Source of the DNA: VBDM01 sp964430565
GTDB taxonomy: Bacteria > Pseudomonadota > Gammaproteobacteria > Burkholderiales > SG8-39
Direction of reading: 5' to 3'
Assembly (NCBI GenBank): GCA_964430565.1
Contig: CAYSFD010000016.1
Span: forward strand, 1-64,000
DNA length: 64,000 nucleotides
Below are positions 9,071 to 17,278 of this stretch, piece by piece; position 1 is the first letter of the stretch; each line of letters opens with the position of its first letter. The notes under the pieces were generated by a model. That model had not been told where the DNA came from. It worked only from the letters and a program-made list of their open reading frames with translations, and ran no database searches. The position numbers and the translations under genes are program-made.

Positions 9071-9490
9071 TTGAAAACGGCTATCCTGCTGCGCATCGCC
9101 TCGGTACTCACCCTGACTTTTTGTGTCGGACACACCTATGCGGTCCTGGGAGCCGCTCTTCGCAACCCGGGGGAAGCGGCGGTGTTCATGGCCATGCAGT
9201 CCTACAAGCTCAAGATGCTGGGGGCGATCAGGACGCATTGGGATTTCTATCGCGGCTTCAGCATCCTGTTCGGCGTGACCTTGCTGTTGCTCGCTGCCCT
9301 GCTCTGGCAATTGTCCATGACCGCAAGAACGGACCCGCTCGCAACCCGCCCTCTGGTCGCTACGCTCCTTGCCGGTTACCTCGCGTTCACCATCGTGGGC
9401 GGGTTGTATTTCTTCATCGCGCCCGCGGCGTTCTCTGCGGCGGTCGCGATCTGCCTCGCCCTGGCGTTCACCTCGGCGAAGAAAGGCTGA
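9071..9490 (+). CDS. Small four-helix membrane protein, LIC_13387-like
   Basis: The frame is open from 8873, but the first 66 residues do not look like protein. The TTG at 9071 has GAGGT 5 bases upstream and gives a 139-residue product starting LKTAILLRIASVLTLTF. It has four hydrophobic helices, a GHTY motif at the end of the first, and a conserved-looking WDFYRGFS segment before the second. This agrees with the LIC_13387 family of small membrane proteins of unknown role. It stands alone between the divergent FecR operon and glnS. Confidence 0.65.
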   Translation: MKTAILLRIASVLTLTFCVGHTYAVLGAALRNPGEAAVFMAMQSYKLKMLGAIRTHWDFYRGFSILFGVTLLLLAALLWQLSMTARTDPLATRPLVATLLAGYLAFTIVGGLYFFIAPAAFSAAVAICLALAFTSAKKG

Positions 9491-9538
9491 TCGCCGTTGT
9501 CGGTGGGGTAGAATCTCGGCACTCTGTACGTACACGCG

Positions 9539-11344
9539 ATGCCGGCCCCTTCCAAAAAACCGCAGGAAGCCTCGACCTCCAACTTCATCCGCCAGATCGT
9601 CGAGGCCGATCTCATGGCCGGCAAGTTCGCGAAGCGCAGGTGGAACGGCCGACCCGGTTCCGCGCTCTCCCTGGAAAAAGCGCCGCCCGACCCCGCCAAG
9701 ATCCGCACGCGCTTCCCGCCCGAGCCCAACGGCTATCTGCACTACGGCCACGCAAAATCGATCTGCCTCAACTTCGGCCTGGCGCGCGACTACGGCGGCG
9801 TCTGCCACCTGCGCTTCGACGACACCAATCCCGCCAGGGAACAGCAGGAATACGTCGATTCCATCCGCGACGCGGTGAAGTGGCTGGGATTTTCATGGGG
9901 CGACAGCAACGGGGGCGGCCACGAATACTACGCCTCGGACTACTTCGAGTACCTGTACGAGTTCGCCGAAGAGCTGGTGCGGCGTGGCCACGCCTACGTG
10001 GACAGCCTTACCGCCGAGCAAATGAGGGGCTTGCGCGGCACGCTCACCGAGGCCGGCAGGAACAGCCCCTACCGCGAGCGACCGGTCGAGGAAAACGTCA
10101 GGCTCCTGCGCGAGATGCGCCTGGGAAAATTCAAGGACGGCGAGCACGTGCTGCGCGCGAAAATCGACATGGCCTCGCCCAACATCAACCTGCGCGACCC
10201 GGCGATGTTCCGCATCCGCCATGCCGCGCACCACCGCACCGCCGATCGCTGGTGCATCTACCCCACTTACGATTGGGCGCACGGCGTCTCGGACGCGCTC
10301 GAGAACATCACCCACTCGATCTGCACGCTCGAGTTCGAGGACCACCGGCCGCTCTACGAATGGTTCAACGAGCGGCTCGCCGAAGACTGGACCGGATACG
10401 ACGGCGTGCGCAGGCCGGGCTTGCTGCAGCGTCCGCTGCCGCAGCAAATCGAATTTGCGCGGCTCAACCTCACCTACGTCGTGCTCTCCAAGAGGAAGCT
10501 CGTCCAGCTGGTCGAGGAAAACCACGTGGACGGCTGGGACGACCCGCGCATGCCTACGCTCGTCGGCGCGCAACGGCGCGGCTTCACGCCGGAGGGATTC
10601 CGCCTCTTCGCCGAGCGCATCGGCGTCGCCAAGGCCGACTCGTGGATAGAATTTTCCGTGCTCGAAGACTGCATGCGCGAGCACCTGAACGAAGTTGCGC
10701 CGCGCCGCATCGCGGTGCTCGATCCCGTAAAACTCATTATCGAGAACTACCCGGAAGGGAACGAGGAGGAGTGCGAGGCGCCCAACCACCCGCAAAAGCC
10801 CGAATCGGGCAGGCGCAAGCTGCCGTTCTCACGCGAACTGTGGATCGAGCGCGAGGATTTCACCGAAACGCCGCCGAAAGGATATTTCCGCCTCTTCCCT
10901 GGCAACAAGGTGCGCCTGCGCTACGGCTATGTTGTCGAGTGCACCGGCTGCGACCGGGATACGAGCGGCAAGGTCATCGCCGTTCGCTGCAAATACGATC
11001 CCGACACGAGATCGGGTACGGCGGGCGCGGAGAAGGTCAAGGTAAAGGGCAACATCCACTGGGTAAGCGCCAAGCACGCGTTTACCGCGGAGGTGCGGCT
11101 CTACGATCGCCTCTTCAAAGTGCCGCATCCCGGAGCGGGGGACGAGGATATGCGGCAGGAGCTCAACCCGGACTCAAGAAAGCTCGTCACCGCGCAGCTC
11201 GAGCCGGCGCTGAAGGAAGCCAAAGCGGAGGAGCGCTTTCAATTCGAGCGACACGGCTACTTCGTGGCTGACCGTGTGGACTCCAAACCCGGGGCACCGA
11301 AATTCAACCGCGCGGTGACGCTGCGGGATTCCTGGACGAAGTGA
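9539..11344 (+). CDS. glnS: Glutaminyl-tRNA synthetase
   Basis: A 601-residue class I aminoacyl-tRNA synthetase. It shows the HIGH-type motif in PEPNGYLHYGHAKS, the LRFDDTNP segment, the GlnRS-type YPTYDWAHG block, and VLSKRKL as the KMSKS loop. The C-terminal anticodon-binding beta barrels follow (LFPGNKVRLRYGYVVECTG). Length is slightly above that of E. coli GlnRS (about 554), mainly from an extended N-terminus and insertions in the C-terminal barrels. It charges tRNA-Gln in the cytoplasm. The ATG at 9539 is 48 bases after the preceding stop. Confidence 0.95.
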   Translation: MPAPSKKPQEASTSNFIRQIVEADLMAGKFAKRRWNGRPGSALSLEKAPPDPAKIRTRFPPEPNGYLHYGHAKSICLNFGLARDYGGVCHLRFDDTNPAREQQEYVDSIRDAVKWLGFSWGDSNGGGHEYYASDYFEYLYEFAEELVRRGHAYVDSLTAEQMRGLRGTLTEAGRNSPYRERPVEENVRLLREMRLGKFKDGEHVLRAKIDMASPNINLRDPAMFRIRHAAHHRTADRWCIYPTYDWAHGVSDALENITHSICTLEFEDHRPLYEWFNERLAEDWTGYDGVRRPGLLQRPLPQQIEFARLNLTYVVLSKRKLVQLVEENHVDGWDDPRMPTLVGAQRRGFTPEGFRLFAERIGVAKADSWIEFSVLEDCMREHLNEVAPRRIAVLDPVKLIIENYPEGNEEECEAPNHPQKPESGRRKLPFSRELWIEREDFTETPPKGYFRLFPGNKVRLRYGYVVECTGCDRDTSGKVIAVRCKYDPDTRSGTAGAEKVKVKGNIHWVSAKHAFTAEVRLYDRLFKVPHPGAGDEDMRQELNPDSRKLVTAQLEPALKEAKAEERFQFERHGYFVADRVDSKPGAPKFNRAVTLRDSWTK

Positions 11345-11396
11345 ACTGAGCGATCCGAGGACGGCCCACCATGTATTCCGCGGTAAACATGAGGAC

Positions 11397-12071
11397 ATGG
11401 CAGCAATGAAACCTGTGATTTGTTCTGTGATCGCCACAGGGATGCTCGCGGCGATTCTGTCCGCAGCGTCGGTCGCGCAATCGCCCGACACCCACCAGCA
11501 CCGCTTCCACGACGCCGACAAGTGGGCGAAGGTTTTCGACGATCCGGCGCGCGACGTCTGGCAAAAACCGCATGAAGTGATCGTGGCGCTCGCGCTGGCG
11601 CCGGACGCGGTTGTCGCGGACGTCGGCTCGGGGACGGGGTACTTCGCGGTGCGCCTCGCGCATCGCGTGCCGAAAGGGCGCGTCTACGCCGTGGACACCG
11701 AGCCGGACATGGTGAGGCACCTTGCCGAGCGCGCGAAGCGCGAAGGCCTCGCGAATCTCGTTTCGCTTGCCGGGGCGCCGGACGATCCGCGACTGCCCGC
11801 TAAAATGGACCTGATCCTGATGGTCGACGTCTATCACCACATCGCCAAACGGGAAGAATATTTCCGCAGGCTCCAGGGCTCGCTCAAGCCCGCAGGCCGG
11901 ATCGCCATCATCGACTTCAGGGAAGATGCGCCGATGGGCCCGCCCAAGCGCGAGCGCATCTCAGCGGAGCGCGTGCGCGCCGAACTCGGGCGAGCTGGCT
12001 ACGCGCTCGCCGAGGAGCACGGTTTCCTCTCCAATCAGTACTTCCTCGTATTTCGGCCAGGAAAGCGGTAG
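11397..12071 (+). CDS. Exported class I SAM-dependent methyltransferase
   Basis: A 224-residue protein with a Sec-type signal (about residues 4-27, ...SAASVAQ) followed by a Rossmann-fold methyltransferase: motif I VADVGSGTGYF, an acidic VDTEPDM post-I segment, and motif IV-like MDLILMVDVYHH. The fold is intact, but the substrate cannot be predicted. An exported SAM enzyme is odd because SAM is cytosolic; homologs with signal peptides are nonetheless seen in several Proteobacteria, so the leader may be real. The ATG at 11397 or 11406 could be the start. It lies downstream of glnS with 52 bases between. Confidence 0.75.
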   Translation: MAAMKPVICSVIATGMLAAILSAASVAQSPDTHQHRFHDADKWAKVFDDPARDVWQKPHEVIVALALAPDAVVADVGSGTGYFAVRLAHRVPKGRVYAVDTEPDMVRHLAERAKREGLANLVSLAGAPDDPRLPAKMDLILMVDVYHHIAKREEYFRRLQGSLKPAGRIAIIDFREDAPMGPPKRERISAERVRAELGRAGYALAEEHGFLSNQYFLVFRPGKR

Positions 12072-12094
12072 CGGATCGGCTACGCGAGAGCGGG

Positions 12095-12475
12095 CTACCT
12101 TGCCTGCGTGAGCGGTCGAGCCTCGACGCCCGCCTTGGGGCCCCCGCAGCCCAGCACGGGGCACGGCACTTCGTAGAAGGTCCGGTTGAGGTAGGCGGCC
12201 ACGTCGTCGATCTCTTCGCGGGTCCAGTTCTGCCCGGCGGTTTTCTGCCAGCGCGCGACCTGGTAGCGCAGATCGTCCCAGGACCGGACCAGCCGCTGTT
12301 CCCGCCAATGCACCTGCGCCGTGTGGCAGGCGTTGCAATACATCCGATAGAGATCGCCACCGCGCATCATGTCGGCGGAAGCTCGTTCCCGTGATTCGGG
12401 CCCGAGAAACGCCCCGCAGCCGGCGAGGATCGCGAGCGCGCAGACCAGAAACGGAATCCGTATTTGACTCGGCAT
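12095..12475 (-). CDS. Small mono-heme cytochrome c lipoprotein
   Basis: The ATG at 12475 is preferred because GGGGGAGA lies just upstream; a further in-frame ATG at 12505 adds ten residues. The product of 126 residues has a lipoprotein signal (ALAILAGC), one CNACH heme motif, and the cytochrome c helix ending in IDDVAAYLNRTFY. No downstream Met ligand is obvious in the usual position (the C-terminal part is Cys/Pro-rich: PCPVLGCGG). It is likely periplasmic and membrane-tethered, taking part in electron transfer. It stands alone, convergent with the methyltransferase gene. Confidence 0.75.
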   Translation of the reverse strand: MPSQIRIPFLVCALAILAGCGAFLGPESRERASADMMRGGDLYRMYCNACHTAQVHWREQRLVRSWDDLRYQVARWQKTAGQNWTREEIDDVAAYLNRTFYEVPCPVLGCGGPKAGVEARPLTQAR

Positions 12476-12586
12476 GAAATCTCCCCCAAGCATGATGAGG
12501 CGCACACAGGCCCCGCAGCTTGATCCAGGTCAAAACGAAGCCCACCCCTGCGAAATTCGGTATGCTCGTTGCCAAGCATACCAGCC

Positions 12587-13765
12587 ATGCAACCGCTTAG
12601 CGGCATCACCGTCGTCACGCTCGAGCACGCGATCGCCGCGCCGCTCGCCACGCGCCATCTCGCCGATCTCGGAGCGCGCGTGATCAAGATCGAGCGGCCC
12701 GGCACCGGCGATTTTGCGCGGGGTTATGACGAACGGGTGCGCGGCCTTGCCTCGCACTTCGTCTGGGTCAACCGCTCCAAGGAAAGCCTCACGCTCGATG
12801 TAAAGCATGCGGAGGCGCAGAGGATTCTCAAGCGCCTCATCTTCGAGCGCGCGGATGTGCTCGTGCAGAATCTCGCGCCGGGCGCCGCCGCGCGGCTCGG
12901 CCTTTCCCACGAGACGCTTTGCGCGGAGAAGCCTTCGCTCATCGTCTGCGACATTTCCGGCTACGGCGGCGACGGGCCCTATCGCGACAAGAAAGCCTAC
13001 GATCTCCTGATCCAGAGCGAAGCAGGCTTCCTTTCGGTGACCGGCACCAAAGACCAGCCCGCCAAAGCCGGCATATCGGTCGCCGACATCGCGGCCGGCA
13101 TGTACGCATACAGCAACATCCTCGCCGCGCTCCTCGATCGGCAGAAAACCGGCCGCGGCCGCCACATCGACGTCTCGATGCTCGAGTCGCTGCTCGAATG
13201 GATGAGCTATCCGCTCTATTACGCTTTTGACGGCGCCGAGCCGCCCGCGCGCACCGGTGCGAGCCACGCGACGATCTACCCGTACGGCCCGTTTTCTGCC
13301 GGAGACGGAAAGACCGTGATGCTGGGAATTCAGAACGAGCGCGAGTGGGCGGCGTTCTGCGAGAAGGTGCTCGCGCGGCCGGAGCTGGCGGGCGATCCGC
13401 GCTTCGCGAGCGTGTCGAAGCGCGCCGCGGCACGCGCGGTCCTTCAACCGATCATCGTCGAAGCCTTCGCGCGCCTGGACGCGGAGGAACTGGTGCAGCG
13501 CCTGGACGCTGCGCAAATCGCCAACGCGCGCGTCAACGACATGCGCGAAGTCTGGGACCATCCGCAGCTTCGCGCACGCAAGCGCTGGAGCGAGGTGGAC
13601 ACGCCGGCGGGGCCGGTCTCCTCGCCGCTGCCGCCCGGGCTCGCGGGCGGCGAAGCGCGCATGGACCGCGTCCCGGCTCTGGGCGAGCACACCGAAGCGA
13701 TCCTAGCCGAGTTGGGCCTCTCGTCCGCGCAGATCGCCACCCTGCGCAAGGCGAACGCGATCTAA
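12587..13765 (+). CDS. CaiB/BaiF family (class III) CoA-transferase
   Basis: A 392-residue protein starting at the ATG at 12587 (MQPLSGITVVTLEH). Family marks are the N-terminal ADLGARVIKIERPGTGDFARGYD segment, the YGGDGPYRDKKAYDLLIQSEAG block carrying the active-site Asp region, and the C-terminal LGEHTEAILAELGL motif. Such enzymes move CoA between carboxylic acids without a covalent enzyme-CoA pool, usually in catabolism. No substrate can be assigned, since the neighbours are unrelated. A second paralog lies at 44767. Confidence 0.9.
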   Translation: MQPLSGITVVTLEHAIAAPLATRHLADLGARVIKIERPGTGDFARGYDERVRGLASHFVWVNRSKESLTLDVKHAEAQRILKRLIFERADVLVQNLAPGAAARLGLSHETLCAEKPSLIVCDISGYGGDGPYRDKKAYDLLIQSEAGFLSVTGTKDQPAKAGISVADIAAGMYAYSNILAALLDRQKTGRGRHIDVSMLESLLEWMSYPLYYAFDGAEPPARTGASHATIYPYGPFSAGDGKTVMLGIQNEREWAAFCEKVLARPELAGDPRFASVSKRAAARAVLQPIIVEAFARLDAEELVQRLDAAQIANARVNDMREVWDHPQLRARKRWSEVDTPAGPVSSPLPPGLAGGEARMDRVPALGEHTEAILAELGLSSAQIATLRKANAI

Positions 13766-14034
13766 GACCAGACCTCGCTCACGCACTCGTTACTGGCTAT
13801 TTCGCCTTCGCTCCTGGCGCGAGATCGCTGACGCGGGTCTCGACAATCCTCCCGGCTGCGAAGATCCACGCCGCACGCCAGCTCATTCGATGAATCCTGC
13901 GAATTCTCAGCGCGAGCAGCAAGCGCCGCACCGTCTGAGAAGGACCGAGGTCTCTGGTCTCGGAAGGTCCGCGTCGGGCGGGAGTTGAGCGAGCCCGATT
14001 CATATGGACGCCATTCATCGGATTTGCACGAGCT
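13766..14034. other. Intergenic region without recognised gene
   Basis: 269 bases between the stop of the CoA-transferase gene and the end of a receiver gene. It has short imperfect palindromes (for example ccgag...ctcgg near 13950) but no clear U-tract terminator, RNA gene or open frame with protein-like composition. Confidence 0.3.
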
Positions 14035-14418
14035 TCAAACGCTCGAGCGCAGCTGCGCTCTCAAGGCTGCAACCAGCGCGCGGCGTCTTACCGGTTTGGA
14101 AACGACCGCATCGGCGCCGAGGGTCTTGGCACGCTCAACCGAGAAATTCTCCCCCACCATGACTACAGGGGTTGACTTGTTCGGTGAGTCCGACCGGATA
14201 CGACTGAGCAGCTCGAACCCGCCCATTCCGGGCATCAGCAGATCGAGCAGGATGACGTCGTAGGTGTTACGGCCCGCAAAACGGAGCGCCGCCTCACAAG
14301 TTCCGGCCAGCGTTATTTCGGCCCCGAGATCCTGTCTGAGGAACTGCGCGAGCAGCAACCTCATCGGCTCCTGATCGTCGACGAGCAGCACGCGGCACAT
14401 GTTCTCGAATTTCGCCAT
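14035..14418 (-). CDS. Single-domain response regulator receiver
   Basis: A 127-residue CheY-type receiver with no output domain. It has the acidic pair in LLVDDQE, the phospho-acceptor Asp in VILLDLLMPGMGG, and the Lys of VVSKPVRR; the conserved Thr/Ser is in a VVMVGEN segment where Thr is replaced. A histidine kinase is not nearby, so the partner is elsewhere. A second lone receiver follows at 14642 in the same direction, with 223 bases between. It may be a phospho-relay intermediate or act on a protein target. Confidence 0.85.
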   Translation of the reverse strand: MAKFENMCRVLLVDDQEPMRLLLAQFLRQDLGAEITLAGTCEAALRFAGRNTYDVILLDLLMPGMGGFELLSRIRSDSPNKSTPVVMVGENFSVERAKTLGADAVVSKPVRRRALVAALRAQLRSSV

Positions 14419-14641
14419 GGTTATGCACTAAGCAAAAAATATGCGCACCACTTTGCCGGTCGAGACTCTACCGAGAACTATTTCCGAACAGGGCTGCAAC
14501 TTCCTGTAATGCCTACGGAAATTTCCGACACCTAATCGGTGCGCGATCAAAGGCCGCGCCAGGTGCGATGTGGAGTATTGGGAAAGTGCGCTCGGGTTGA
14601 CAGCCCGGCGACTCGCCTGCGACCGATTGTCGACCGGGCGC

Positions 14642-15019
14642 TTATTTTTCTCCGCTTGCGGCAAGCACCTTGGCAATCCCCTGGATCAGGTGCTCGCTCT
14701 TGAAAGGCTTTATGAAAAAGCCCTCGATTCCTATGGTTCGGCACCGGTTATTGACTTCCTCGTCCGCGTTCCCCGTAACGATGATCACCGGAATCTTCTG
14801 GGACGCCGGGTCGGAGCGCAGAGCCTCGAGGACTTCGAAGCCGCTCATATAGGGAAGGTCGAGGTCAAGCAGGATCAGGTCAGGCGGGATTTCAAGCATG
14901 CTGCGCAAACCTTCCGCCGGATCCTTCGCGATCTGCACCGCGTGCCCGGCCTGGCGCAAATGCAAGCGCAGCAGATCGCGAAAAACCAGGTCATCCTCGA
15001 TCACGAGTATCGTCGCCAC
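14642..15019 (-). CDS. Single-domain response regulator receiver
   Basis: A 125-residue receiver starting at a GTG (15019) with a G-run upstream. It has VIEDD at strand 1, the phospho-acceptor Asp in LILLDLDLPYMSG, the Thr of VIIVTGNA, and the Lys in FFIKPFKSE, so all core residues are present. It is more canonical than the receiver at 14035. No DNA-binding or enzymatic output domain is attached. It lies upstream of, and in the same direction as, the other receiver, so the two may be co-regulated. Confidence 0.88.
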   Translation of the reverse strand: MATILVIEDDLVFRDLLRLHLRQAGHAVQIAKDPAEGLRSMLEIPPDLILLDLDLPYMSGFEVLEALRSDPASQKIPVIIVTGNADEEVNNRCRTIGIEGFFIKPFKSEHLIQGIAKVLAASGEK

Positions 15020-15127
15020 TCGAGTGCCCCCTAGAGTCGGTTACAAAATGAGAGGACATGCCCCTCATGGTGTTATGACAAATCATTATCCCATGTCGCT
15101 CCGCCTTAGGGACGGACCGTTGGATGG

Positions 15128-16135
15128 TCAATCGGCCTCGTCCGGGGCGCCGCCAACGTTGGTAAGGTCCGCTTGCTTGATTCTGTCCACGTTGAACTTC
15201 GCAGCGCGCTCGCGCATGGTTTTGAGGACCTCATCGAGCGGCGGCGGCTCGCCCTGGATCCAGCGCAAAGGGTTCACGCGCGCGACGACGAAGGCGCGCA
15301 GGTAAGGACTGACGAAGCCGCGCTCCTTCAGTTTCGCGATGACCTCGGCGACCCGCGCGTCGAGGTCGATCAGCATGCCGGCGTGCTTTTCGTGCTCGCG
15401 AACAGCCTTTGACAGCGGCTCGTCCGAAAAGTTTTCCAGCCTTCGCACGATCGGGTTGTAGGCGCCGCCTGCAAACTTGCCGTTCTTCTCGTAGCACACG
15501 CCGAGCGTCACCAACGACGCTTCCTCCAGGTAGAAAGCGAACTGGTTTTCCGGGCGCTTGGCGTCCTCATCGATCAAGCCGTGATAGATCCGGATCACCT
15601 CGAGCGATTTCTCGCGCAGGTTGTGCGCTTTTTCCGTGTTGAGCGCGAGGATCTGCCATGCGATCTCTCGTTTCGGAACGATGAGCGCCGTGATCGAACG
15701 CGCGCCGAGCCGACGCATCGCCTCGAGTCGATGCCTTCCATTCGGCGTCCAGAAACCTTCCTTAGGCGCGGTGACCGCGATCACCGGATCGAGAAAGATG
15801 CCGGTGCGGTGCAGCACGTCGGCGAGCTTTCTGTGATGAGTTTGCGAAAGGTCGCGCTGAAAGGGAGTCGGCTCGATGCGGTCTATGGGCAGAATCGCAA
15901 GGAGCAGCGGCTGCTTGCCGAGCGGATCGCTGTAAGCGCCGAGGACGAGGCCGCCTTCCTTTTCGATTCTGCCGCGCACTTCCTCGGCGTCGCCCGAAAG
16001 CGATTCGAGCCGGCACTCGGCGGGCAAAAGGCCGCGCGTGCCGGGTTTTGCTTTTCTCGGTGTGCGCTTCGCGGGCGCGCGCTTGATGCCGGATTTGCGT
16101 TTCGGTTTGGCCATATGAACACTATGATCGCCCAT
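15128..16135 (-). CDS. ParB/sulfiredoxin-fold domain protein
   Basis: The open frame extends upstream to 17053, but protein-like sequence begins at the ATG at 16135 (or 16114, MAKPKRK). The product is about 335 residues. A Lys/Arg-rich N-terminus is followed by a ParB N-terminal domain: LPIDRIEPTPFQRDLS, then DPVIAV, and the TPNGRHRLEAMRRLG motif, close to the GERRxRA box of ParB. The C-terminal half is helical and ends with a conserved-looking RAFVVARVNPLRW stretch. It is not a partition gene in context: no parA is adjacent, and the HTH region of chromosomal ParB is not evident. CTP/nucleotide switching or DNA binding is possible. Confidence 0.7.
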   Translation of the reverse strand: MGDHSVHMAKPKRKSGIKRAPAKRTPRKAKPGTRGLLPAECRLESLSGDAEEVRGRIEKEGGLVLGAYSDPLGKQPLLLAILPIDRIEPTPFQRDLSQTHHRKLADVLHRTGIFLDPVIAVTAPKEGFWTPNGRHRLEAMRRLGARSITALIVPKREIAWQILALNTEKAHNLREKSLEVIRIYHGLIDEDAKRPENQFAFYLEEASLVTLGVCYEKNGKFAGGAYNPIVRRLENFSDEPLSKAVREHEKHAGMLIDLDARVAEVIAKLKERGFVSPYLRAFVVARVNPLRWIQGEPPPLDEVLKTMRERAAKFNVDRIKQADLTNVGGAPDEAD

Positions 16136-16222
16136 CCGCACCGTACCCGCAAAGAAACCCTTGAGGCTCAACGTCGGGTTCCAAGGGTAAAATCCTGCAT
16201 CCACCCTCGCGAGGAGGAAATG

Positions 16223-17194
16223 ATGCCCGGAGCACGCTTCATCTTGTGGCTTATTGCTCTCTCCGTTGCTGCAGCAAGCACATCGGCGCAAGCCCAAGCC
16301 TACCCGACGAAGCCAGTAAGGCTCCTCGTCGGTTTCACCCCCGGCGGGGGCGTCGACATCAACGCGCGGCTGCTCGCCTCCAAGCTGAGCGAGCTTTTCA
16401 GCCAGCAGGTCATCGTCGAGAACCGCCCGGGGGCCGGCACCAATATCGCGAACGAATACGTCGCCAAGTCGACGCCCGACGGCTACACGCTGCTCTTCAA
16501 CAGCCCGGCGGTGGTCATCAACATGACCCTGTACCGGAACCCGCCTTACGACGCGCTGCGCGATTTCACCAGCGTGTCGATATTCTCGGAGAGCACCAAC
16601 CTGCTGGTCGTTCCGGCATCGCTTCCCGCGAAATCGGTCAAAGAGCTGGTTGCGCTCGCGCGCGAGCGGCCCGGAGCGCTCAACTATTCCTCGGCCGGCT
16701 CCGGATCGACGCAGCATCTCGCGGGGGAACTCTTCAAGCTGCGCACCGGAACAAGCATCGTGCACGTTCCCTACAAGGGCAGCGCACCCTCGATCGCCGC
16801 GCTGCTCGCCGCGGAAGTACAGCTGAGTTTCATCAACCCCGTCGCGATCGGCGCACACGTGAAGACGGGGCGCCTGCGGGCGCTCGCCGTGACCAGCGCC
16901 AGGCGCACGGAGCTGATGCCCGAGATACCGACGATGAAGGAAGCGGGAGTCGAGGGCGTCGAGTTGCCGCTGTGGTTTGGGCTGCTCGCGCCGGCCGCAA
17001 CCCCGCGCGAGACCGTGCGCACGCTCGCCGCCGGCGTGGCCAAGGCGGCACATTCACCCGACATCCGCAAACGGCTCCTCGAGCAGGGCGCCGAGCCGGT
17101 CGGCAACACGCCCGAGGAGTTCGACCTGCTGCTGCGCGGTGACGTGGCGCGCTGGGGCGAGGTGGTGCGGATCTCAGGCGCGCGCGCCGACTGA
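16223..17194 (+). CDS. Bug/TctC family tripartite tricarboxylate-type substrate-binding protein
   Basis: A 323-residue periplasmic binding protein. The ATG at 16223 lies 5 bases after AGGAGG (an ATG at 16220 would be too close). The Sec signal ends AQAQA. Family motifs are YPTKPVRLLVGFTPGGGVD, VENRPGAGTNIA, SSAGSGSTQHLAGELF and VPYKGSAPSIAALL. It binds an organic acid or related ligand. No tctA/tctB permease genes are nearby, as is common for this much-expanded Burkholderiales family. It is convergent with the acyl-CoA dehydrogenase gene at 17279. Confidence 0.92.
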   Translation: MPGARFILWLIALSVAAASTSAQAQAYPTKPVRLLVGFTPGGGVDINARLLASKLSELFSQQVIVENRPGAGTNIANEYVAKSTPDGYTLLFNSPAVVINMTLYRNPPYDALRDFTSVSIFSESTNLLVVPASLPAKSVKELVALARERPGALNYSSAGSGSTQHLAGELFKLRTGTSIVHVPYKGSAPSIAALLAAEVQLSFINPVAIGAHVKTGRLRALAVTSARRTELMPEIPTMKEAGVEGVELPLWFGLLAPAATPRETVRTLAAGVAKAAHSPDIRKRLLEQGAEPVGNTPEEFDLLLRGDVARWGEVVRISGARAD

Positions 17195-17205
17195 ACGCTT
17201 CGGGC

Positions 17206-17267
17206 GTGCGCGCGGCGCACGCTACGACTGCGGCTTTCCGGACTTGCGTAGCGTGCGCCATGCGCAC
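17206..17267. repeat. Long imperfect hairpin between convergent genes
   Basis: Two 21-base arms (17206-17226 and 17247-17267) pair with two mismatches around a 20-base loop. The core is gcgcacgctacg/cgtagcgtgcgc. It lies between the convergent TctC and acyl-CoA dehydrogenase genes, where it could act as a bidirectional terminator, though no T-tract follows. The sequence resembles the dispersed gtgcgc-type palindromes found in many betaproteobacterial genomes. Confidence 0.6.
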
Positions 17268-17278
17268 GATATCGCGGT

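Noticed and set aside
8995..11271. Long plus-strand open frame of over 750 codons in another frame across glnS
   Set aside because: It is Arg/Ala/Pro-rich, lacks motifs and lies entirely over glnS. High GC content produces such shadows.
14035..15019. Two receivers as a complete two-component system
   Set aside because: No histidine kinase, HPt or DNA-binding domain is encoded nearby. They are lone receivers.
15128..17053. Extended frame upstream of the ParB-like gene as a 641-residue protein
   Set aside because: The segment beyond 16135 overlaps the TctC gene in antisense and has no protein-like features.
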